Shown: piece after piece, positions 52,842 through 61,710 of the stretch
Layout of the letters: each line of letters opens with the position of its first letter
Position numbering within the stretch: position 1 is the first letter of the stretch
Assembly (NCBI GenBank): GCA_964519955.1
Contig: CAZFLM010000019.1
Location: forward strand, 1 to 64,000
Direction of reading: 5' to 3'
Length of the DNA: 64,000 nt
Source: CAZFLM01 sp964519955
Lineage (GTDB): Bacteria > Armatimonadota > Chthonomonadetes > Chthonomonadales > CAJBBX01
Notes under the pieces: model-generated
Seen by the model: only the letters and a program-made list of their open reading frames with translations
The model's database searches: none
Told to the model about the DNA's origin: nothing
Position numbers and translations under genes: made by a program

Positions 52842-53900
52842 ATGAAACTCAGGCGGGCGGTCATCGACGACTTCCGCGGCGTCAAGCACGTGGAGATCGA
52901 CTTCTTCGGCCCCGACGGGCAGCCGCGCCCGGTCACCGCCATCTTCGGCGACAACGGCTCCGGCAAGACCACCGTGCTGCAGGCAATCGCGCTCACGATG
53001 TCGCTGCAGACAAAGGCGATCCGCGACCCGACCGAGTTCCAGTGGCACGGGTTCATCGCCGAGCGGATGAAGACACTCGGTGAGACGCGAGTCCTTCTGA
53101 CGATCGAGTTCGGCGCCGATGAGATCACCGCTGCGTGCGGAAGCGACGGAGTCGCGTCGCTGATGCGGCAAGGGAGGACCATACCCGAGCGCACAAGTGC
53201 TGACTCTATCTTCGATGGCACATGGGCACGCATATCATCGGATCTGCTCGACCCGAGCGACATACCTTCGCGTCACTGCAGTCGCTTCCGCGAACTTGCA
53301 GGAGGCACGACGCGCCTTGGCGACGTCTTCTGGTTCGACCAGTTTCGCGGTCTGCCAGGCGCAGGCGGCACGAACGGCGCCGCCGGCGAGCCGAGTGACT
53401 CTGGGCAGAGCTGGCTGGCAGGTGTCGACGACCTTCGACGACGCCTCATCAGCATGTGGACGTACCACCTTCAGCCCATCAGGGAGTCGGGACCCGACCG
53501 GATACCCGAGCTGGAGCAGCGCCTAGCCAGAATCTGGCCGGGTACAACGATCCGCGGCCTTCAGCCGCGGCGATCCTCCGTGGACGACAGCCTGGACGCC
53601 TACTGGTTCATGTTCGAGCGCAACGGTCGCGTCTTCGAGCTGTCGGAGATGTCGTCCGGTGAGCAGGCGGTCTTTCCACTCCTCTACCGATTCCTGCGCC
53701 TCGACATCAACCACTCTATCGTGCTGATCGACGAACTCGAACTGCACCTCCACCCGCCAGAGCAGCAGGCGCTTCTGGCCGCGCTGCCGAAGCTGGGCAA
53801 CGACTGCCAGTTCATCATCACCTCGCACAGCCAGTATCTGTCGGACGTCATTCCTGGTGCCGCACAGGTCCACCTGTCCGAGGGTGAGAGATGCGAGTAG
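52842..53900 (+). CDS. AAA/ABC-type ATPase of an ATPase-TOPRIM pair (PARIS AriA-like)
   Basis: A 352-aa SMC/RecF-type ATPase: Walker A GDNGSGKTT (residues 36-44), signature EMSSGEQAVFPLL (about 267-279), Walker B SIVLIDELELHLHP (about 291-304) and H-loop ITSHSQ. The region between is short, as in AAA_15/AAA_21 proteins. ATG 52842 follows GGAGGG. The next gene overlaps by 10 nt and encodes a TOPRIM-like protein, the arrangement of PARIS (AriA/AriB) anti-phage systems. A weak -10-like TAGACT (52787-52792) lies upstream. Confidence 0.85.
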   Translation: MKLRRAVIDDFRGVKHVEIDFFGPDGQPRPVTAIFGDNGSGKTTVLQAIALTMSLQTKAIRDPTEFQWHGFIAERMKTLGETRVLLTIEFGADEITAACGSDGVASLMRQGRTIPERTSADSIFDGTWARISSDLLDPSDIPSRHCSRFRELAGGTTRLGDVFWFDQFRGLPGAGGTNGAAGEPSDSGQSWLAGVDDLRRRLISMWTYHLQPIRESGPDRIPELEQRLARIWPGTTIRGLQPRRSSVDDSLDAYWFMFERNGRVFELSEMSSGEQAVFPLLYRFLRLDINHSIVLIDELELHLHPPEQQALLAALPKLGNDCQFIITSHSQYLSDVIPGAAQVHLSEGERCE

Positions 53901-54721
53901 AACTCTGGGTTGAGGGAAAGCTAGATGCGGAGATCCTAAACGCCCTGCTCGCGGGTAATCCGGCGGTCCGGCGGCGCGGCAGCAAGACCTCGCTCGCGCC
54001 CCAGGTACGCACCGCTCGGTCCGAGCCAGGCAACATGCTCCGGCCGTACTACCTGCGAGACCGCGACTTCGACACCGACCCTGGTGCCGCGCCAGGGCTG
54101 TGCGTCGATGCCACCGATGACAAGAGCCGCATCCTCGGCTGGCGCTGGCACCGGCATGAGATCGAGAACTACCTGCTGGAGCCGGCCTTTACGCTCGCAT
54201 CGGGCCTGTGCGCGCCCGAGCCATACGCAGCCATCGTGGCCGACGCCGCGGCAGCTCTCGCACCCTATCAGGCTGCGCGCTGGGCGATCGGGATGTGCCG
54301 ACGCGAGCTTCCGCCCAACTACGAACTGCAGACCAAGGTGGAGGGGAACTGCGAGTTCGCGCTGCCGGTGGCGGCGGGGTTGACCGAGCAAGGGGCGCGG
54401 ACTTGGCTCGTAGAGCGAGTTGGGAAGTTCCGATCGCATGTGGAGAAGGCAATCGGCCCGGACGCGGTGTTGGCGCAGTTCGATGAGCGTCTGGCCAGGT
54501 TCGGTACTGCCGAGTTCCTGTCGGCACCTGCGGCGGTCCTGACCTGGTACTCCGGCAAAGACGTGCTGGCGTTCGTCGCCGACCGCCTGGGACTTCACGC
54601 CGGAGATGTACGCGTGACACTCGCCGACTGGGTCGGAAGGAACCCGGACGAAGCCGAAGCATCCTGGCCCGAGATCACCGAACTGCGCGAGGCTCTGCGC
54701 CGGGAAGAAGCCCGCAAGTAG
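53891..54721 (+). CDS. TOPRIM/DUF4435-like nuclease partner (PARIS AriB-like), 276 aa
   Basis: TOPRIM-type acidic motifs in order: LWVEGKLDAEIL (Glu), YYLRDRDFDTDP (Asp-x-Asp) and WHRHEIENYLLEP (Glu), as in DUF4435 and OLD-type nucleases. A helical C-terminal half follows. It overlaps the ATPase by 10 nt, so the two are translated together. In PARIS the ATPase holds the TOPRIM effector until a phage trigger releases it; whether this pair works that way is inference. Confidence 0.75.
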   Translation: MRVELWVEGKLDAEILNALLAGNPAVRRRGSKTSLAPQVRTARSEPGNMLRPYYLRDRDFDTDPGAAPGLCVDATDDKSRILGWRWHRHEIENYLLEPAFTLASGLCAPEPYAAIVADAAAALAPYQAARWAIGMCRRELPPNYELQTKVEGNCEFALPVAAGLTEQGARTWLVERVGKFRSHVEKAIGPDAVLAQFDERLARFGTAEFLSAPAAVLTWYSGKDVLAFVADRLGLHAGDVRVTLADWVGRNPDEAEASWPEITELREALRREEARK

Positions 54722-54741
54722 GTCTCCTCCCGCCTCCCCCC

Positions 54742-56904
54742 TCACCCCTCCTCGATCAGCCGGTCCACCACCAACTGGCGAAATGCTGGCGAGAGGCTGG
54801 CGAAGTAGGCGGTGAAGCCGGTCACGCGCACGACCAGGTCGGGGTACGCCTCCGGGCTCTTGTGCGCGGCGCGGATCGTGTCGGCGTCGACGATGTTCAC
54901 GTTGAAGAGCGTGCCGCCCAGCGCGAAGTGCGACTTGATGAGCCCGGCCAGCGCATCCTCGGCCGCGGCGTCGCGCGCGGTGCCCGGGTCCAGCTCGAGC
55001 TGCATCGGACACGTGTTGCCGTAGCCGGGCTGGACCGCCGCGATGGCCCGCGCCATGGCCGTGGGCGCGCCATCATTGCGGAAGCCGGGGTCCGGGTTGG
55101 CGCCATGCGAGATCGGGTCGCCCGCGCGGCGGCCGTTCGGTGTGGCGCTCAGCTCCTTGCCCATCGGGATCGTGTTCGACCACGAGAACCAGCCCGGGAT
55201 CAGGTTGCGGCCCTCGGGGGTGGGGGACTCCTTCACCAGCTCGGTGAAGCGCCGCGACACGCGCACCGCCCACTCGTCGCCGAGCGTGCCGCCGTGCCCG
55301 TACCGCCCGCTGTGCTTCATCATCTGCCGCACGCGCTCGCCGTCGGGGCCGGCCCAGTTCTCGCGCATGTGCCGTGCGATCTCCTCCCACGTAAGCACAC
55401 CCTCGCGCTCGATCCGCTGCTCCAGCGCGCCAAACGAGTCAGCTACCGTCGCCAGGGCGGAGCCGTCGATGCACATGTTGTAGAACTCGACGCCGCCATC
55501 CGACACGTCGCGCCCCTGCTCGATGGTGCCGCGGCAGAGCAGGTTCAGCACCAGTTCGGGCGCCACGTCCTTCATGTGCGCCAGGTGGAAGTCCAGACCC
55601 TCGGCGGTGCAGCGGACGGACAGGCGCAGGTGCTTCTCGAAGCGCGCCCACAGCTCCGCAACCGACGGCGTGGCTTCCGGGTCGTCGATCATCTCCCAGA
55701 ACGCCGCCTCGAGCACCTTGCCCACGTTGATCTTGACGCAGTCGTTGGCCGAGTACTCGCGCCCGGGGATCGCCATCCAGTGGCAGCCCACGGCGATACG
55801 CTGGCGGGCGAGCGACTCCGGGTAGCCGTTCTTGGTGAAGCCCATCAGCCCCTTGTCGCCCGAGTAGCGCGGCCAGCCCTTGCCGTCCTCCAGCAGGTGC
55901 CGCACGGACCGGCGGAACAGGTCCTCGTCCAGCCCGTCATGCACGCGCACCGTCAGGTTGCAGGGAATGCCCAGCCGGTGCGCTGCCTCCAGGATGAGGA
56001 ACGAGATGTGGCTGGTCACGTCGCGCCCGTCCGCGTCCGGCCCGCCGAGTTGGTAGTACTGGGCGTCGCTGAGCAGGAGGCAGGCGATAATCCAGATGGC
56101 CTCCTCGTCGTCGATGCGCCCCGCCGCGATGTCCGCCTCGTAGTACGGCCGCAGCAGCTCGTCGATCTGGCCGCCCGCCCCGTCTCCGTCATAGATGCGG
56201 CTCACCAGGTTGAACCACGCCAGCCACTGGCAGGTCTCGCGCAGCGTCCGCGGCGGGTTCTCGATCACCCACTCATTCACCTCGGCCATCTGGCGCAGGT
56301 TCTCGCGGCGCTCGGGGTCGGTCTCCACGGCCTCCATCTCGCGGATGGCCTCGATGTGGCGGCGAATCCAGCCCTGGATGGCGAGGACCGTGTCCTCCTC
56401 GGCCTGGAAGAAGTCGGCCCGCTCCGGCCCGTGCTGGGCGCGGCAGCGGCGGATCTTCTCCAGCAGCCCGCCCCAGCCCAGTTCCAGCCCGATCGAGTAG
56501 TCCGGCCCGAAGTGCTGCATCGCCCCGATGCCCGAGACGATGCCGTAGCGGCGCTGGTCCTCGGCCAGGTGCGGGAAGTCGAAGTCCGGGCTCCAGTGCA
56601 CCTTGCGGTAGCTGGTGAGGTACGTGCGCAGGCGGCCCGCAAGGGCATCGTCGGGATCGACGTAGGTGGGGTGCGCGGCCATGAGCGAGCGGAGGTTCTC
56701 GGCCCAGCCCGCGAAGCCGAAGAACGAGCCGCACGGGTGGTTGGGGATGGGCTCCCAGCGGAACCCCTCGGGCATCGCCACGGTGCCGTGGTCGTCGCCG
56801 TCCATGTACCCGCCGCGCGCCACCTTCTCGCGCGTCTGGCGGACCTTCCGTTCGACAAGCCGCTTGATACGGTCGGCGTAGGGCAGCGCAACTGCGGTGG
56901 GCAT
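54742..56904 (-). CDS. Glycyl-radical enzyme of the pyruvate formate-lyase family, unusual clade
   Basis: A 720-aa protein with the C-terminal glycyl-radical motif VRVTGFTAYFASLS (Gly near residue 695) and a candidate thiyl cysteine in VGCHWMAIPGREYSANDCVK (about residue 370). The Cys is followed by His-Trp rather than the usual Val-Glu of GCVE, so it is not an ordinary PFL. The overall GRE layout (EWVIENPPRTLRETCQW; SGDKGLMGFTKNGYP) is intact. GGAGG precedes ATG 56904. No radical-SAM activase lies in the window. Substrate unknown. Confidence 0.82.
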   Translation of the reverse strand: MPTAVALPYADRIKRLVERKVRQTREKVARGGYMDGDDHGTVAMPEGFRWEPIPNHPCGSFFGFAGWAENLRSLMAAHPTYVDPDDALAGRLRTYLTSYRKVHWSPDFDFPHLAEDQRRYGIVSGIGAMQHFGPDYSIGLELGWGGLLEKIRRCRAQHGPERADFFQAEEDTVLAIQGWIRRHIEAIREMEAVETDPERRENLRQMAEVNEWVIENPPRTLRETCQWLAWFNLVSRIYDGDGAGGQIDELLRPYYEADIAAGRIDDEEAIWIIACLLLSDAQYYQLGGPDADGRDVTSHISFLILEAAHRLGIPCNLTVRVHDGLDEDLFRRSVRHLLEDGKGWPRYSGDKGLMGFTKNGYPESLARQRIAVGCHWMAIPGREYSANDCVKINVGKVLEAAFWEMIDDPEATPSVAELWARFEKHLRLSVRCTAEGLDFHLAHMKDVAPELVLNLLCRGTIEQGRDVSDGGVEFYNMCIDGSALATVADSFGALEQRIEREGVLTWEEIARHMRENWAGPDGERVRQMMKHSGRYGHGGTLGDEWAVRVSRRFTELVKESPTPEGRNLIPGWFSWSNTIPMGKELSATPNGRRAGDPISHGANPDPGFRNDGAPTAMARAIAAVQPGYGNTCPMQLELDPGTARDAAAEDALAGLIKSHFALGGTLFNVNIVDADTIRAAHKSPEAYPDLVVRVTGFTAYFASLSPAFRQLVVDRLIEEG

Positions 56905-56969
56905 GGCGACCTCCGTGAGGTTCCTACCAGCGGGCCAGTGACCGTGCGGGCGACCGTGACGGCGATGCG

Positions 56970-57572
56970 TCACCCGAGCTTCTCGTTCAGTATGCGCTCG
57001 CAACGCGCGAAGCTGGCGCAGCGCTGGCGCAAAGCATCGGGCGCGAGCTTGCCGAGCACCTCGAACGACCTGGCGCCCTTCGCGTATCTATTCGTGCAGC
57101 CGGCCGTCGCCGCGACCAGTGCCGCCTGGACTTGGTGGCGGTTCCTGGCCTCCAAGTCGACCAGACTAGGCAGCTTGCCCTCGAGCAGCTCGCCATGGAA
57201 GTGCTCCCGCAGCGTGTCGCGGTCGGCAGCGATCCAGCTCTCCATGCAGGTCACCATCAGAAGCACCTGGTCGTCGGTGACGCCGTGCGGCCTATTCCAG
57301 CCGTCGCGCCCAGCGAGGTGCGCCCACGCAGCGTTCAGGTCGCGCATCGGCTCCTCGCTGTCTACCCACAGCGCGACCCAGTCGAAGCACCCCTGCCGGA
57401 CCTCCGTGCAGAAGCTGTCGTACGCCTCGCCGCGTCCGCCGCACGCTGTCAACCGCGGCATGCGTCCGCGAAAGCCCGCCTTCTCGAGGAGCTTGCTGAA
57501 GCCCTCGTTGCATCGCTTCCGTAGATCCTTCGAGTCGCCGCCGCCCTCAACGAAGACCTTCGCCCTCACCAT
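56970..57572 (-). CDS. DUF4276 family protein (TOPRIM-like), 200 aa
   Basis: Strong DUF4276 pattern: VFVEGGGDSKDLRKRCNEGF, RLTACGGRGEAYDSF, LWVDSEEPM, LMVTCMESWIAADRDTL and FEVLGKLAPDALR. The acidic VEG, VDSEE and MESW motifs fit a TOPRIM-like metal site. Its ATG (57572) overlaps the ATPase stop by 7 nt. DUF4276 proteins regularly pair with AAA_21 ATPases, as here; an anti-phage role is inferred. Confidence 0.85.
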   Translation of the reverse strand: MVRAKVFVEGGGDSKDLRKRCNEGFSKLLEKAGFRGRMPRLTACGGRGEAYDSFCTEVRQGCFDWVALWVDSEEPMRDLNAAWAHLAGRDGWNRPHGVTDDQVLLMVTCMESWIAADRDTLREHFHGELLEGKLPSLVDLEARNRHQVQAALVAATAGCTNRYAKGARSFEVLGKLAPDALRQRCASFARCERILNEKLG

Positions 57573-58774
57573 CGGTTGCCACCGAGGTCGCCGCGCATCC
57601 AGAGCTGGCCCAGGCGGTAACGATCCAGCCACGGAGCGACTTCTGCCTCCTCCAGGTGGCGTAGCTCCGTTTGCCCGTCGTGCTTCTCGCAGACGATCAG
57701 ACTGCGCCACTGCTCCGTCAGGGCGTCGATGAGGATGTCCGAGTGCGTTGTCACCATCAGCTGCGTTCTAGACGAAGCCTCGACCAGAAGATCGGCCACC
57801 TTGGGGATCAGATCCGGGTGAAGCCCGACCTCGGGCTCCTCCAGGCAGACGAGCGAGGGCGGCTCAGGGTCGCACAGGATTGCCAGAAGGCAGAGGTACC
57901 GGAGCGTTCCATCCGACAGGCGCGTGGCAGGTATCGCGTACATCCCCTCGGTGAGCAGGACCTGCACGGTGTTGCCGATGACGCTGACATCGAAGTCGTC
58001 GATCTCGCCGTACAGGTCCATTAGGCGTGATCGCACTACCCTCTTCGTAGCCGGGCCTCGTCGCAGCCGGTTCAGCCATAGGCCGAGGTTGGAGAAGTCC
58101 TCTTCGAGGCGATCCTGACGGCCGTCAGCAGGCTGGGGTTGACGAAAGACGGTCTTGCGCCCGAACGCCCATTCCCGGTAGATGCGGATGCCATCGTACG
58201 CGCGTCCGAGATAGGTGATCTCCGGGTAGCTCTCAGGGTCCTTCCGCTGTTCCAAGATGGACCGACCGAGGTCGACCTCCTCGTGCTGAAGCCGACGCTG
58301 GTCCTCGCGGATCCGCAGCACTGGCCTACCACGCTGTTGTCGGTAGTGGAAGGTTGGACCGGCGTGCCCAGGAGCCGCCGCCTCGTTCTCTACCCTCTCG
58401 TCGACGAGATGGAACGCCTGGTTCTCGGTGCCGAACTCGATCACATGCCTTAGTGACTGCGGCCCCTTTGGGTTCGCGATCACGGCTTCCACGTGTGCCA
58501 CGCCAGTGGGTTCGCCCTTCCAGATCCACTCGGACACGCCGCCGCCAGCGCCAACCGGACGACTGACATCCGTGGGACAGGCTCGCAGCAGCGCGATCCC
58601 TTCGATCAGGTTAGACTTGCCAGACCCGTTCGGCCCGATGAGGACGTTCAGGTTGCCCAGGGCGATAGGTGGGGAGTCCGGACCGAAGGATAGGAAGCGG
58701 TTGAGGCGAAGCTCGCGCACCAGGGCGCAGTCGTTGGCCAGGCCGTCGCTCAGTGCCGGCTCAGGTCGCGTCAT
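57566..58774 (-). CDS. AAA_21-type ATPase paired with DUF4276
   Basis: A 402-aa SMC/RecF-like ATPase: Walker A LIGPNGSGKSNLIEG near residue 40, signature RLSDGTLRYLCLLAIL, Walker B LVCLEEPEVGLHP and H-loop VTTHSD. The N terminus (RELRLNRFLSFGPDS) is typical of AAA_21. Start ATG 58774 or the GTG at 58780 (AAGGGGG 6 nt upstream). Co-translated with DUF4276. The pair mirrors the 52842-54721 pair across the glycyl-radical gene. Confidence 0.88.
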   Translation of the reverse strand: MTRPEPALSDGLANDCALVRELRLNRFLSFGPDSPPIALGNLNVLIGPNGSGKSNLIEGIALLRACPTDVSRPVGAGGGVSEWIWKGEPTGVAHVEAVIANPKGPQSLRHVIEFGTENQAFHLVDERVENEAAAPGHAGPTFHYRQQRGRPVLRIREDQRRLQHEEVDLGRSILEQRKDPESYPEITYLGRAYDGIRIYREWAFGRKTVFRQPQPADGRQDRLEEDFSNLGLWLNRLRRGPATKRVVRSRLMDLYGEIDDFDVSVIGNTVQVLLTEGMYAIPATRLSDGTLRYLCLLAILCDPEPPSLVCLEEPEVGLHPDLIPKVADLLVEASSRTQLMVTTHSDILIDALTEQWRSLIVCEKHDGQTELRHLEEAEVAPWLDRYRLGQLWMRGDLGGNRW

Positions 58775-58992
58775 CGTCACGGTATGCCCCCTTGCCCGGC
58801 ATCGCCAGACGGCCGCATCGCCGCCGCTCTGGCCGTCCGCCGCCGGTTGTGGTACCATGTGGCACGAGGGAGCCGCTCGAAGCGAGCGTCGCTCCCCGAC
58901 CCATTCTATCATAGGTCTGCTCGACAAAGCACCGCCCGGCCGCCGTTCCCCCGCCCGGCAGGCTGCTCACCACCGAGTGAGGTCGTCGCCCC

Positions 58993-60396
58993 ATGCGTTC
59001 CGGCTGGATCGATAAGGGAGTGCCGGCCATTGTCGCCCTCGTCGGCGCGGCCCTTCTCTCCGTCTGGGTCATCGGCTACTTCCGCGCTTCCGGCTTCCGC
59101 GAGCGCGCCCTCGGCATGGAAGTCGCGCCATCGGCGACGATGGTCGCGCGCGCCGCCTCCGCCGGGCCGGTGCCGACCTTCTACCACGCCGAGCTGCCCG
59201 TCCCGCCCGCGCCCGGCCTCTGGCCCCAGTTCCGCGGCCCGAACCGCGACGGGCTGAACACGGAGCCCACCAAGCTGGCGCGTACGTGGCCCGCCACCGG
59301 CCCCAAGGTGCTCTGGGCCGCCGACCTCGGCGAGGGCTACGCGGCGCCGGCCGTGCGCAATGGGCGCGTCTACCTCCTCGACTACGACAAGGCCGCGCAG
59401 TGCGACTCGCTGCGCTGCTTCTCGCTGGCGACGGGCGCCGAGATCTGGCGGCAGTCCTACCCCGTCACCGTCAAGCGCAACCACGGCATGTCGCGCACCA
59501 TCCCCGCGGTCACCGACAAGCGCGTTATCTCGCTCGGGCCGAAGTGCAACGTGATGTGCTGCGACGCGGTGACCGGCGAAGTGAAGTGGCGGATCGACCT
59601 CGTACAGGAGTATGGGGCTATTGTCCCTGAGTGGTACGCCGGCCAGTGCCCGCTGATCGATGGGCAGAAAGTCATCCTGGCGCCGGGCGGCAAGTCGCTG
59701 ATGATCGCGGTGGACATCGAGACGGGCAAGCCGGTCTGGCAGGCGCCCAACCCGCGCAATTGGCAGATGACGCACTCGTCGATCGTCCCGATGACCTTCG
59801 CGGGCAAGCCGATGTACGTGTACTGCGGCAGCGGCGGCGTGGCGGGCGTCTCCGCGAAGGATGGGTCGATCCTCTGGGAGACGACCGAGTGGACGATTAA
59901 CACGGCCACCGTTCCTTCGCCGATCCCGGTGGGCGACGGGCGCGTCTTCCTGTGTGGCGGCTACGATTCGGGCGCGATGATGATCCAACTGCAAGACCAG
60001 GGCGGCAAGATCGCGGCGAAGACGCTCTACAAGCTGCCGTCGTCGGTCTTCGGCTCGGACCAGCAGACGCCCATCCTGTACCAGGGGCGCCTGTTCGGCG
60101 TGCGGCCATCGGGTGAGATGGTCTGCCTGGGCCTGGACGGTAAGCCGGTCTGGACGAGCGGCAGCACGCAGACCTTCGGCCTCGGCGCCTACACCATCGC
60201 CGACGGCCTGCTCTTCGCCATCGGCGACAACGGGCAGTTGACGATGGCCGAGGCGAGCGCCGCCGGATGGAAGGTGCTGTCGCAAGCGAAGGTGCTGGAG
60301 GGCCCGGAGTGCTGGGGACCCCTGACGCTGACGGGCGGCCGCCTGCTCGCGCGTGACCTGAATCGCATCGTGTGCCTCGACGTGGCCGCCCAGTGA
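58993..60396 (+). CDS. Membrane-anchored PQQ-like beta-propeller protein, 467 aa
   Basis: One N-terminal membrane anchor (IVALVGAALLSVWVIGYF), then a PQQ-type propeller with the entry motif LWPQFRGPNRDGLN and blades such as LRCFSLATGAEIWRQSY, VTGEVKWRIDL, DIETGKPVWQAP and AKDGSILWETTEW. It is likely an extracytoplasmic scaffold or cofactor protein. First gene of the Fe-S operon; the next gene starts 14 nt after its stop. Confidence 0.85.
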   Translation: MRSGWIDKGVPAIVALVGAALLSVWVIGYFRASGFRERALGMEVAPSATMVARAASAGPVPTFYHAELPVPPAPGLWPQFRGPNRDGLNTEPTKLARTWPATGPKVLWAADLGEGYAAPAVRNGRVYLLDYDKAAQCDSLRCFSLATGAEIWRQSYPVTVKRNHGMSRTIPAVTDKRVISLGPKCNVMCCDAVTGEVKWRIDLVQEYGAIVPEWYAGQCPLIDGQKVILAPGGKSLMIAVDIETGKPVWQAPNPRNWQMTHSSIVPMTFAGKPMYVYCGSGGVAGVSAKDGSILWETTEWTINTATVPSPIPVGDGRVFLCGGYDSGAMMIQLQDQGGKIAAKTLYKLPSSVFGSDQQTPILYQGRLFGVRPSGEMVCLGLDGKPVWTSGSTQTFGLGAYTIADGLLFAIGDNGQLTMAEASAAGWKVLSQAKVLEGPECWGPLTLTGGRLLARDLNRIVCLDVAAQ

Positions 60397-60410
60397 GCCC
60401 GGAGCCGAAC

Positions 60411-61400
60411 ATGACGGACCAACCCGCAACACCATCCACCGACCGCCGCCCGTCGCGCGCCGACTTCCTGCGCCGCGGGACGGTTGTGCTGGCGGGCGCG
60501 CTGGCCCAGCTCGCCGCGGCGGGATGCGCCAACGAGACGGCGCGCCCGAAGGACGACCTGGACGAGCTGCGCGAGGCCGACCCCCAGCTTGTGAAGTACC
60601 GCGAGGCAGGCCGCATCGACACGGGCTTCAAGGAGGCGCGGGCGGTCGCGGTTGGATCGGACGGCACGTTCTACGTGGCGGGCGACCAGCAGATCCACGC
60701 GCACAACGCCAACGCGACCCTGGCGACCATCGATGTCAGCGGCGCGCCGCAATGCCTGGCAGTGGGGTCCGACGGCACGTTCTACGTTGGGCTGAGCGAC
60801 CGCGTGGTTGTGCTCGACAAGGCTGGCAAGCAGACGGCGGAGTGGCCCTCGTTCGGCCCGAAGGCGCTCCTGACGAGCATCGCGGTGACCGACGACGACG
60901 TGTGGGTGGCGGACGCGGGCAGCCGCCTCGTCTACCGGTGCGACAAGGCGGGCAAGGTCGGGCTGACGCTCGGGCGCAAGGACCAGCCGAAGGGCTACCC
61001 GGGTCTCCAGGTGCCGAGCCCGCACCTCGACGTCGCCGTCGCGAAGGGCGGCACGATCTGCATTACCAACCCGGGCCTGCACCGCATCGAGTCCTACACG
61101 CGCGACGGCTCGCCGATCGGATCGTGGGGCAAGGAGGGGAACGACGTCGGCGCGTTCTGCGGCTGCTGCAACCCTACAGATATCGCCCTCACACCCGACG
61201 GCCGGTACATCACCTCGGAGAAGGGGTTGCCGCGCGTGAGTGCGTACACGCCCGCCGGCGCCCTCGACTGCATCGTCGCCAGCGCGGACACCTTCGCGGA
61301 CGATGCGGCGGGGCTCGACCTCGCGGTTGACCCGAGCGGTCGCGTGCTGGTTCTCGACCCCAAGACGAAGAGTGTGCGGATCTATGCGCGACAGAACTGA
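60411..61400 (+). CDS. Tat-exported NHL/beta-propeller lipoprotein, 329 aa
   Basis: The N terminus RRPSRADFLRRGTVVLAGAL followed by AAAGC combines a Tat-like signal with a possible lipobox. The rest is an NHL-type propeller with repeated AVAVGSDGTFYVAGD, LAVGSDGTFYVGLSD, SIAVTDDDVWVADAG and DIALTPDGRYITSEKG. GGAG lies 7 nt before ATG 60411. It overlaps the next gene by 17 nt. Probably a binding or scaffold partner of the redox module; no catalytic residue is evident. Confidence 0.82.
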   Translation: MTDQPATPSTDRRPSRADFLRRGTVVLAGALAQLAAAGCANETARPKDDLDELREADPQLVKYREAGRIDTGFKEARAVAVGSDGTFYVAGDQQIHAHNANATLATIDVSGAPQCLAVGSDGTFYVGLSDRVVVLDKAGKQTAEWPSFGPKALLTSIAVTDDDVWVADAGSRLVYRCDKAGKVGLTLGRKDQPKGYPGLQVPSPHLDVAVAKGGTICITNPGLHRIESYTRDGSPIGSWGKEGNDVGAFCGCCNPTDIALTPDGRYITSEKGLPRVSAYTPAGALDCIVASADTFADDAAGLDLAVDPSGRVLVLDPKTKSVRIYARQN

Positions 61401-61710
61401 CAACACCGGAGTGACCCGACGCGACGCGCTCCTCGGGGCCGGGCGCGTGCTGGCGGCGGCCGCGCTGGGCGGAGGCGTGCTGCGGCTCGTCGCGCGCGAC
61501 CCCGGCAAATGCCGCCTGGCCACCCCGTGCGCCCAGTGCGGCAAGCTGCGGATGTGCGAGATGCCGCCTGCTCAGCAAGCCCGTGCAGACGGCCTGCAGC
61601 GCACGACCCAATCTCCCCCAGCATTGGGGGCAGGGGGGCCGCACCGCACAACCCAATCTCCCCCAGCATTGGGGGCAGGGGGGCCGTCAGGAGAGCGCGA
61701 CCATGCCTGA
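61384..61710 (+). CDS. Small Tat-signal cysteine protein, 108 aa
   Basis: GVTRRDALLGAGRVLAAAAL is a twin-arginine-type signal. Behind it come five cysteines (CRLATPCAQCGKLRMC) that could bind a metal or Fe-S cluster. The C-terminal third is made of two identical 15-residue units (RTTQSPPALGAGGPH) created by the DNA repeat at 61607-61686, so the original protein may be shorter. It overlaps both neighbours (17 and 8 nt). Confidence 0.65.
   Translation: MRDRTDNTGVTRRDALLGAGRVLAAAALGGGVLRLVARDPGKCRLATPCAQCGKLRMCEMPPAQQARADGLQRTTQSPPALGAGGPHRTTQSPPALGAGGPSGERDHA
61607..61686. repeat. Two tandem palindromic units (45-bp period) in a coding sequence
   Basis: CCCAATCTCCCCCAGCATTG repeats at 61607 and 61652, each with the CCCCCAGCATTGGGGG palindrome also seen at 5047-5072. 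The 45-bp period keeps the reading frame. Confidence 0.7.

Noticed and set aside
61384..61710. Treating the 108-aa gene as spurious
   Set aside because: Despite the repeat-made tail, the Tat signal, cysteine cluster and overlaps with both neighbours support a real gene, so it is kept.
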